From positions 5,087-11,789 of the forward strand of contig DMYK01000046.1 of the NCBI GenBank assembly GCA_003483675.1: a stretch of 6,703 bases of DNA, written 5' to 3'. This DNA comes from Microcoleaceae cyanobacterium UBA11344 (GTDB lineage: Bacteria; Cyanobacteriota; Cyanobacteriia; Cyanobacteriales; Microcoleaceae). The notes under the pieces were generated by a model. It was not told the origin of the DNA, did no database searches, and saw nothing but the letters and a program-made list of their open reading frames with translations. Below, one piece after another: positions 1-4,580 of this stretch. How positions within the stretch are numbered: the stretch's first letter is position 1; every line of letters begins with the position of its first letter. Position numbers and translations under genes: made by a program.

Positions 1-1733
1 TGCAACCTCTTCCCCCAGCGCCTTACTTCGATCGCCTGCGACGGGCGATCGAAACCCTCGAACCAGAACGGTTCAGCTATCCATTTTGCCAAGCCGAAAA
101 ATATTTTCTCTTCGATTTAACAGTCGCTCCGGTCATCGCCTCAAACGGCCAAGCTGTTAAAGTCTTAGTGATCGGGCGGCTGCTGTCTGACAAACCAACA
201 GATTGGCCTCGGTATTTCCAAGAATTAATCTCCGCTCCAGCTTTGCCATCCTACCCGGAGGCGCGCCCAAAAAAGCTGATCCCAGCCAGCCTGATCCCGG
301 AGCAATCGCGAGCTTCCTACTGCTCCATCGATCGCAAAATTATCTCCCAAATAGCTCAAAACCTACACCGAACCCTCGACTTAGAAACCATTTGGCAACA
401 AACAGTTAACACTTTGGGTGAAGTTTTGAACGCGAGCCGCTGCATTATTTGTACCGACAAACCAGAAGGCGAAAATCTAGACACCTCCCCATGCGTTGCT
501 TCTGAAAACCAAGAGACTTCCAGTTGCTCGCCTGACTTGCTGCTGTCAATTGCCAGCGACTCGCCCTCGCTGACGATCGCACAAATCGAAAATCTCAAAT
601 CGAAAACTTTTAAAGTAGTAGCTGAGTATCGCCAAGAACCCTACTGTTCTATGCTGGGATTAGAACTGCGTGCAGCCGAGCAGCCGGGCTGGATTCAAAC
701 ATTAGCTACCCTCAAACCAGTAGCAGTTGATTACCCCTCCCCTCCTTGCGATCCCTTCGAGCGGCACTCGGTGCTGGTAGCAGCTACTTCCTATCAAGAC
801 GAACCCAATGCACTGATCTGTTTGCACCGCTGCGGAGATTCCCCTCGGTGGAGCGAGATCGAACTTGGGTATTTGATCAAAGAGGCTAGCGAGTTAGTTG
901 CTCAAGTCGGAAGTGCGATCGCCCACGCTACCCTCTATCAAGAATTAGAGTATTTTGTCAAAGAGGCCCGCTCCGAAGCGGTGGCCCTTTCCCACCTCAA
1001 AAGTCAGTTTCTGGCTAATACTTCTCACGAACTCCGCACCCCCCTCAACGGCATCCTCGGCTTCTTGAAACTGCTGGTGGACGGGATGGCAGACGATTCC
1101 GAAGAAGCGCGTCAATTTATCGCAGAAGCTTACCGATCGGCTCTGCACCTGCTCAATGTCATTAACGATATCTTGGATATTGCTAAAATTGAAGCTGGCA
1201 AAATGCAGTTAGACTTGGCTCCTGTCAAACTCGACGAACTGTTGCAGGAAGTTGAGGGTTTTACACGGGCCCAATTACAGCAAAAGGGATTAAAATTCCA
1301 AATCCAAAAGCCCGCTACTGAAGATGAAATTATCTTGTACGGTAACTACCAATGCCTGCTTCAGGTAATGTTAAATCTGACGGGAAATGCCATTAAATTT
1401 ACCAGCGAAGGCGGCATTCGCATCAGTGTAGAAGTTATTAAGAAACCGGTGACTGTTCAGCAACAGCAGTTCCCCGGGATGGTAAAAATCCGAGTTGCTG
1501 ATACCGGGATTGGCGTTTCTCTCGAAAAGCAAGACAAATTATTTGAGTCGTTTTTTCAGGTAGATGGCGATCGTACTAGGCAATATGGCGGCACCGGTTT
1601 GGGATTGGCTATTTCTCAAAAACTGGTACAAGCAATGGGGGGTACTGTAAATTTTTACAGCATGGGGGAAGGACTGGGCTCCACTGTTACTTTCACAGTG
1701 CCACTTGATCAAGAACCGCTGTTGAAAAACTAA
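1..1733 (+). CDS. Sensor histidine kinase with PAS-like and GAF sensor regions (5' partial)
   Basis: This is the C-terminal 576 residues of a two-component sensor kinase, which should autophosphorylate a histidine and pass the phosphate to a response regulator not present here. The frame, with its first whole codon at base 3, is open to the window edge. A GTG at 168 is only an internal codon, because recognisable PAS-like sequence (YFLFDLTVAPVI) is encoded upstream of it. Numbering from the first whole codon: PAS-like end about 25-75; GAF domain about 110-310, ending in the typical AIAHATLYQELE; a short helical linker; HisKA with the H-box SHELRTP (phospho-acceptor His342, codon 1026-1028); HATPase_c about 440-571 with the N-box (Asn462), DTGIG (Asp500) and GGTGLGL (529-535). 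All catalytic boxes are intact. There is no receiver domain after the ATPase, so it is not a C-terminal hybrid kinase. No transmembrane segment is visible in this part, suggesting a cytoplasmic sensor. The GAF has no Cys-His pair typical of bilin attachment. The family assignment is secure; the signal and partner are unknown. Confidence 0.95.
   Translation, partial: QPLPPAPYFDRLRRAIETLEPERFSYPFCQAEKYFLFDLTVAPVIASNGQAVKVLVIGRLLSDKPTDWPRYFQELISAPALPSYPEARPKKLIPASLIPEQSRASYCSIDRKIISQIAQNLHRTLDLETIWQQTVNTLGEVLNASRCIICTDKPEGENLDTSPCVASENQETSSCSPDLLLSIASDSPSLTIAQIENLKSKTFKVVAEYRQEPYCSMLGLELRAAEQPGWIQTLATLKPVAVDYPSPPCDPFERHSVLVAATSYQDEPNALICLHRCGDSPRWSEIELGYLIKEASELVAQVGSAIAHATLYQELEYFVKEARSEAVALSHLKSQFLANTSHELRTPLNGILGFLKLLVDGMADDSEEARQFIAEAYRSALHLLNVINDILDIAKIEAGKMQLDLAPVKLDELLQEVEGFTRAQLQQKGLKFQIQKPATEDEIILYGNYQCLLQVMLNLTGNAIKFTSEGGIRISVEVIKKPVTVQQQQFPGMVKIRVADTGIGVSLEKQDKLFESFFQVDGDRTRQYGGTGLGLAISQKLVQAMGGTVNFYSMGEGLGSTVTFTVPLDQEPLLKN
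915..922. repeat. HIP1 octamer GCGATCGC
   Basis: This is an exact copy of the highly iterated palindrome of cyanobacterial genomes, lying inside the kinase gene at the end of its GAF domain (codons for SAIAH). It supports the cyanobacterial origin. Many seven-of-eight matches and bare CGATCG words occur elsewhere in the window. Confidence 0.9.
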
Positions 1734-1734
1734 T

Positions 1735-1783
1735 AATTGGGAATGGGTAATTGGGAATGGGTAATTGATAGTTGGGAATCGTA
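1735..1783 (+). repeat. Heptameric tandem repeat (AATTGGG/AATGGGT), STRR-like
   Basis: Directly after the kinase stop codon, the 14-base unit AATTGGGAATGGGT occurs twice exactly (1735-1748 and 1749-1762). Three decaying heptamers in the same register follow (AATTGAT, AGTTGGG, AATCGTA), making seven units in all. This resembles the short tandemly repeated repetitive (STRR) elements of filamentous cyanobacteria. Four GGG runs (1739, 1745, 1753, 1759) with loops of 3, 5 and 3 bases fit the G3N1-7 quadruplex pattern on the + strand, and therefore in the 3' end of the kinase mRNA. The same family occurs in inverted orientation at 4549-4580. Confidence 0.75.
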
Positions 1784-1858
1784 TTCCTACCCGTAACCCG
1801 TTCATTTAACTGGGTTATTCACGCCAAATTGCAATTTTTCCGATCGCATAGTTCGATC

Positions 1859-1880
1859 GCTCGCCCCAGGAGCAATTTTT
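1859..1880 (+). terminator. Possible weak Rho-independent terminator after the kinase gene
   Basis: GCTC (1859-1862) and GAGC (1870-1873) form a 4-bp stem around a 7-base loop, followed by AATTTTT. Just upstream, two CGATCG words (1841-1846 and 1854-1859) could form a competing hairpin. GCAATTTTT occurs twice, at 1831 and 1872. The stem is short and lies 126 bases past the stop codon, so this is only a candidate for ending kinase transcripts before they run into the convergent PAS gene. Confidence 0.3.
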
Positions 1881-1963
1881 ACTTAGTCCGTACCCCGGAA
1901 CCCTTAGAGTTTTCTACAACCAACAAGATCAACTGTGCCAAAGTATTAATCTTTAACGATCAG

Positions 1964-3097
1964 TTACTCTTTTTTATTGCTTTTGGGAGGAGCGACATAG
2001 CGCACCCAAAACGGTTCTTTCATATTTTGCAGCCCTTCTAGTTTTTGGCGCTCTGACTCTATGCGCTTGCGTTCTGAAAGGTCAGAAAATATTTTTATGC
2101 TGCCGATAATCTGGCCGCTGGCATCTTGCAAAGGTGCGACGAATAGCCAAAGATCGATCGAGCCACCGTCTTTCTTCAACAGAGAAACTTCCCAACCGTT
2201 CTGTGCTTTGCCATTGAACACCGACTTCAGTATGTCGTGAAAATCTTGCTTTTGCCCTTCTGAAATATGGGGCGGATCTTGACCCAAAACTTCTGTAGCA
2301 CTCCAGCCAAACAGTTTTTCTGCCGCGCGGTTCCAGACAGTTACTTTGCCCTTGGTATTGGTACAATTAATTGCCAGCGGCGCAGATCCTATTTGTGCTT
2401 GCAACACTTCGCCTGCGAGTTGCCGTTGTAATTCTACTTGCTTGCGTTCCCCTATTGGCCGCGAATTAAGTATAATTCCCTGGACATTATAATCCTGAAG
2501 CAAACTGTTACCAACGGCTTCCATATATACCCAAAAACCGTCAGCGTGCCGCTCCCGATATTCGATCGGCTTAGCAATTCCCGGATGTTCCAACAACCAG
2601 CCAAAATATGCCTGCCAAGCCAGCAAATCGTCAGGATGGATTAACTCGCCGTGAACTTTACCAATTCTTGATTCCGCCTTGTAACCCAAAACCCGTTCCA
2701 CTGCGGCGCTGTGGTATCGAACTCGCCCGTCCGACTCTAAAATGCTAATTATATCGGGAGAATTTCGCAGCACTGTTTGCAGTTTTGCTTTACCTTTAAT
2801 GAGTGCTTGATTGTCCCGGCGGTACTGACTGATTTCTTTTTGCAACTGTTCTTGTAACTGTCGGAGTCTAGAGGCTTGTTTCGCCACTGTGCGCTCTAAA
2901 ATGCGATGGGATTTTTCTAATTTTACCACCTGATCTGCGTTGTTTGTAGCGCTTTCAAACTGGCGACTGGCTGCCAATTCTTGCAAAGAATTAGATAGAT
3001 TTTCCAGAGTTTTTGTGAAAATCGCCTGTTGTGCCGGTGGCAAATCGCTGGCTTGTTCCTGCAACGCTTGCAGGTGTTGAAATATTTTTTCTAGCAT
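1964..3097 (-). CDS. Stand-alone coiled-coil / tandem PAS-domain protein without output domain
   Basis: This 377-residue protein has a Gln/Leu-rich, heptad-like helical N-terminus (about 1-105, probable coiled coil). A first PAS domain follows at about 105-217 (LRNSPDIISILESDGRVRY... HPDDLLAW, with a PAC end at IGERKQVE). A second PAS lies at about 228-345 (VTVWNRAAEKLFGW... ending SDLSERKR). The C-terminus is a short basic tail (PPKSNKKE). In most cyanobacterial proteins PAS pairs like these feed a histidine kinase, GGDEF or cyclase domain. None is present, and the open frame ends cleanly with TAA. The protein may therefore act by binding a partner through its coiled coil or PAS faces. The ATG at 3097 is the first in frame after an upstream stop at 3116-3118; no good Shine-Dalgarno precedes it. 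The gene is convergent with the histidine kinase, 230 bases between stop codons, so a partnership is conceivable but unproven. No transmembrane segment is seen. Ligand unknown. Confidence 0.92.
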   Translation of the reverse strand: MLEKIFQHLQALQEQASDLPPAQQAIFTKTLENLSNSLQELAASRQFESATNNADQVVKLEKSHRILERTVAKQASRLRQLQEQLQKEISQYRRDNQALIKGKAKLQTVLRNSPDIISILESDGRVRYHSAAVERVLGYKAESRIGKVHGELIHPDDLLAWQAYFGWLLEHPGIAKPIEYRERHADGFWVYMEAVGNSLLQDYNVQGIILNSRPIGERKQVELQRQLAGEVLQAQIGSAPLAINCTNTKGKVTVWNRAAEKLFGWSATEVLGQDPPHISEGQKQDFHDILKSVFNGKAQNGWEVSLLKKDGGSIDLWLFVAPLQDASGQIIGSIKIFSDLSERKRIESERQKLEGLQNMKEPFWVRYVAPPKSNKKE

Positions 3098-3114
3098 TTG
3101 AGCATCAGGGGAAT

Positions 3115-3120
3115 ACTATA
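3115..3120 (-). promoter_or_regulatory. Possible -10 box (TATAGT) for the PAS gene
   Basis: On the minus strand TATAGT lies 17 bases before the ATG, which would give a leader of only about 10 bases. The best -35-like word, TTGCGA (3142-3147), is 21 bases away, too far for a standard sigma-70 promoter. The assignment is weak and rests on the -10 match and position. Confidence 0.3.
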
Positions 3121-3192
3121 ATTGCGATCGGCTGTAATTCTTCGCAACCTGAGTTTTAACAAGCGGACACCTGTTTCTTAAACATAACTCAA

Positions 3193-3217
3193 AATTAGCA
3201 CTCCTGTCTGGCTAATT
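3193..3217. repeat. Inverted repeat AATTAGC-N11-GCTAATT
   Basis: Two perfect 7-base arms (3193-3199 and 3211-3217) enclose an 11-base loop, in the middle of the divergent spacer. It could be an operator for a dimeric regulator or a small RNA hairpin. There is no T-run beside it on the + strand, so it does not look like a terminator. The arms are AT-rich and a chance origin is possible. Confidence 0.4.
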
Positions 3218-3408
3218 GTCCATCACCAACAAATTTTTAACTCGAATGGGACTTAGCCAGAGACTCTATTGTTAAGGTTTGTTAGACCAATCCCTCGTGA
3301 AGCGCCACCCAAAAATGGGGGTGTTGCCTAAGTTTTATGTATTTTTAGATCATAGTTGCAAGCGAGAAAACCGAACTGTAAATTACGGCACACCAGCCCG
3401 ATCGACCA

Positions 3409-3438
3409 TTGTGGGGCTTCCCGGTGTTACGCTAAACT
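3409..3438 (+). promoter_or_regulatory. Possible sigma-70-type promoter for the DUF3386 gene
   Basis: TTGTGG (3409-3414) and TAAACT (3433-3438) are separated by 18 bases and lie 28 bases before the ATG at 3467. Each hexamer matches the consensus at four of six positions. The placement is sensible but the match is only moderate. Confidence 0.3.
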
Positions 3439-3466
3439 AAATGGGTGTAAACAGAAAGAGAGATTT

Positions 3467-4117
3467 ATGACAGAGACAGCCAACGCTCGCGATTTATTTC
3501 GCGCTGCCTACGAACACCGGTACACTTGGGATGCCAACTTTCCCGGTTACAGTGCCGACATCGAACTCAAGCAAGGCGACGAAGTATACACAGGTCATGT
3601 TTCGATTAAGTCAGACATGACTGTAGAAGTGAGTGGCATTGCAGACGAGGAAGTGCAGCAAAGCGTCTACACTCAAATGCGCGATATTGTCACCCACCGC
3701 AAGCGCTCGACATTTGAAAAATCCCACGGGAAAAACAACTTCACTCTCGGCGAGAAAGATAGTACCGATGCTGTGGACATCTTAGTGCAAGGCGACTCAA
3801 TGGGATCGAATTATAAGATCCGAGGTTTGTCAATTTGTCAAGTCAGCCGGGTGATGGGGCGTATGGCTTTCGTAATTGACACCCACAACAGCTTAGAGAC
3901 ACCCGAAGGTTCTTTGGCGACGCACTACGATGCGATTTTCCGCAACCCCCAAACTGATGAAATCATCAAAGAACTCGAATTTGAAGATTCCTTTGAGAAA
4001 ATAGGCGACTATTATGTTATGACCAAGCAAGTAGTGCGATCGAAAGAACAAGGTCAACTCACAACAACCGAATTCAACTACTCCCACGTAAAACTGCTAG
4101 AACCAGCAGTAGTTTAG
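3467..4117 (+). CDS. DUF3386 family protein
   Basis: This 216-residue protein is recognised as a DUF3386 member from its overall sequence (YTWDANFPGYSADIEL near the start, IRGLSICQVSRVMGRMAFVIDTH in the middle). The family is of unknown function and is common in cyanobacteria. I chose the ATG at 3467 because a purine-rich AGAAAGAGAGA (3453-3463) precedes it and because MTETANARDLF starts typical family sequence; the open frame before it has no plausible protein. No signal peptide, membrane segment or cysteine-rich motif is seen, and the only Cys is in SICQV. The protein is rich in beta-type alternating sequence and acidic residues, so a soluble cytoplasmic protein is likely. It lies upstream of nfuA in the same direction, but a strong hairpin separates them, so co-transcription is doubtful. 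No function should be assigned from this sequence. Confidence 0.9.
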   Translation: MTETANARDLFRAAYEHRYTWDANFPGYSADIELKQGDEVYTGHVSIKSDMTVEVSGIADEEVQQSVYTQMRDIVTHRKRSTFEKSHGKNNFTLGEKDSTDAVDILVQGDSMGSNYKIRGLSICQVSRVMGRMAFVIDTHNSLETPEGSLATHYDAIFRNPQTDEIIKELEFEDSFEKIGDYYVMTKQVVRSKEQGQLTTTEFNYSHVKLLEPAVV

Positions 4118-4121
4118 TGCC

Positions 4122-4164
4122 GATCGAAAAACCTAGTTTCCTAAATAAAACAGGTTTTTCGATT
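4122..4164 (+). terminator. Strong hairpin, probable transcription terminator after the DUF3386 gene
   Basis: ATCGAAAAACCT (4123-4134) and AGGTTTTTCGAT (4152-4163) are perfect 12-bp complements. One bulged A (4135) is followed by four further pairs (GTTT/AAAC) around an 8-base loop. The arms hold A5 on the left and T5 on the right, as in many bidirectional cyanobacterial terminators, although the T-run is within the stem rather than after it. It begins six bases after the DUF3386 stop codon. It could also be a dispersed palindromic repeat. Confidence 0.6.
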
Positions 4165-4182
4165 ACCATATTAGCATCAACA

Positions 4183-4196
4183 GTAAGTAACTGTAC
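4183..4196 (+). promoter_or_regulatory. Candidate NtcA box GTA-N8-TAC upstream of nfuA
   Basis: GTA (4183-4185), eight bases, then TAC (4194-4196) exactly fits the consensus bound by NtcA, the global nitrogen regulator of cyanobacteria. A -10-like TACTAA (4223-4228) lies 26 bases downstream, a little farther than the usual 20-24. The box sits in the short spacer between the DUF3386 hairpin and nfuA. The six fixed bases occur by chance about once per 4 kb, so the match alone is weak evidence. Confidence 0.3.
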
Positions 4197-4237
4197 GATC
4201 GAGATCAAGTACACATCAACTCTACTAAATAACGTAC

Positions 4238-4244
4238 AAGGTGA
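4238..4244 (+). promoter_or_regulatory. Ribosome binding site of nfuA
   Basis: AAGGTGA, with its AGG core six bases before the ATG at 4248, is the clearest Shine-Dalgarno sequence in the window and fixes the nfuA start. Confidence 0.6.
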
Positions 4245-4247
4245 AAT

Positions 4248-4487
4248 ATGACGACACTAGCACTAACAAGAGATAACGTCGAAACAGTTCTCGATGAAAT
4301 GCGCCCCTACCTGATATCCGACGGCGGCAACGTCGAACTGGTAGAAATCGACGGCCCAGTGGTACACCTGCGGCTGCAAGGAGCTTGTGGCTCTTGCCCC
4401 AGTTCTACAATGACCCTGAGAATGGGCATAGAACGTCGCCTGCGCGAAGCCATCCCAGAAATCTCCGAAGTTGAACAGGTAATGTAA
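4248..4487 (+). CDS. nfuA: NifU-like iron-sulfur cluster scaffold (Nfu domain only)
   Basis: This 79-residue protein consists of a single Nfu (NifU C-terminal) domain. Proteins of this type assemble or carry a labile Fe-S cluster, bound between two subunits by a CxxC pair, and deliver it to apoproteins; in cyanobacteria and chloroplasts such small Nfu proteins serve ferredoxin and photosystem I cluster supply. The visible signature is [17 protein letters not shown] near the start and GACGSCPSS with Cys47 and Cys50. The remainder ends in a typical amphipathic helix ([13 protein letters not shown]). It lacks the N-terminal IscU-like and ferredoxin domains of full nitrogenase NifU, and the degenerate A-type domain of E. 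coli NfuA, so its presence does not imply nitrogen fixation. The length matches the cyanobacterial stand-alone form. No other suf or isc gene is adjacent. The gene is followed six bases later by the palindromic repeat. Confidence 0.95.
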   Translation: MTTLALTRDNVETVLDEMRPYLISDGGNVELVEIDGPVVHLRLQGACGSCPSSTMTLRMGIERRLREAIPEISEVEQVM

Positions 4488-4493
4488 TTAGTC

Positions 4494-4542
4494 AGTTAAC
4501 AGTTAACTGTTAACAGTTAACTGTTAACGGTTGACTGTTACC
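4494..4542 (+). repeat. Heptamer tandem array (AGTTAAC/TGTTAAC) with a perfect 34-bp palindrome
   Basis: Seven consecutive heptamers can be read: AGTTAAC, AGTTAAC, TGTTAAC, AGTTAAC, TGTTAAC, then the degenerate GGTTGAC and TGTTACC. Because GTTAAC is its own reverse complement and the single-base spacers run A, T, A, T, bases 4495-4528 form a perfect 34-bp palindrome with five GTTAAC words. It resembles cyanobacterial STRR elements. Confidence 0.85.
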
Positions 4543-4548
4543 TTTTTT
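4509..4548 (+). terminator. Probable Rho-independent terminator of nfuA, built from the heptamer array
   Basis: AACAGTTAAC (4512-4521) pairs with GTTGACTGTT (4530-4539) through ten pairs including one G-T wobble. T4511-A4540 extends the stem and, after one mismatch, G4509-C4542 closes it. The loop is 8 bases, and TTTTTT (4543-4548) follows at once. The stem is AT-rich and competes with other folds of the repeat, so termination may be partial, with some read-through into the GH57 gene. Confidence 0.5.
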
Positions 4549-4580
4549 CCCAATTCCCCAATTCCCAATCCCCAAATTCC
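4549..4580 (-). repeat. CCCAATT-type tandem repeat, inverted relative to the 1735 array
   Basis: On the + strand it reads CCCAATT, CCCCAATT, CCCAAT, CCCCAAATT, CC, ending exactly at the GH57 start codon. On the minus strand it is an AATTGGG repeat like that after the kinase gene. The minus strand has four G-runs of 3-4 bases with loops of 3, 4 and 4 bases, fitting the G-quadruplex pattern on the GH57 template strand. Confidence 0.75.

Larger units (their letters stand above)
3098..3466. other. Divergent intergenic spacer, no gene seen
   Basis: These 369 bases separate the divergently transcribed PAS and DUF3386 genes and should carry both promoters. I see no tRNA, no recognised cyanobacterial small RNA motif and no convincing small ORF. 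The DUF3386 frame stays open upstream to about 3356, but that stretch (beginning MQARKPNCK if a TTG is used) does not look like protein and precedes a well-placed ATG. Structures that can be pointed out are an inverted repeat at 3193-3217 and a small hairpin CACCC/GGGTG at 3306-3323 around AAAAATGG. Confidence 0.7.

Noticed and set aside
330..930. Bilin-binding (cyanobacteriochrome) GAF domain
   Set aside because: No Cys-His pair or DXCF motif is present at the expected place; it looks like an ordinary non-chromophore GAF.
168..1733. Kinase gene starting at GTG 168
   Set aside because: The frame is open to base 3 and upstream codons give convincing PAS-like protein sequence, so the gene starts outside the window.
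1539..1805. 88-codon minus-strand ORF across the kinase 3' end
   Set aside because: It is antisense to the conserved ATPase domain and includes translated tandem repeat (FPITHSQ); a shadow.
1772..2041. 89-codon + strand ORF in the convergent spacer
   Set aside because: It begins in the repeat region and ends antisense to the PAS gene; the translation resembles no protein family and no ribosome site precedes it.
3301..3330. Small RNA or riboswitch around the CACCC/GGGTG hairpin
   Set aside because: The stem is only five pairs with mismatches beyond, and no known RNA family motif can be recognised.
3356..3466. N-terminal extension of the DUF3386 protein from an upstream TTG
   Set aside because: The extra 37 residues do not resemble protein, and a better start with a purine-rich leader exists at 3467.
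4178..4193. SufR operator (CAAC-N6-GTTG) upstream of nfuA
   Set aside because: CAAC occurs at 4178-4181 but the matching GTTG arm is absent.
4494..4580. CRISPR array
   Set aside because: Units are contiguous heptamers with no unique spacers and no cas genes nearby; this is a tandem repeat.
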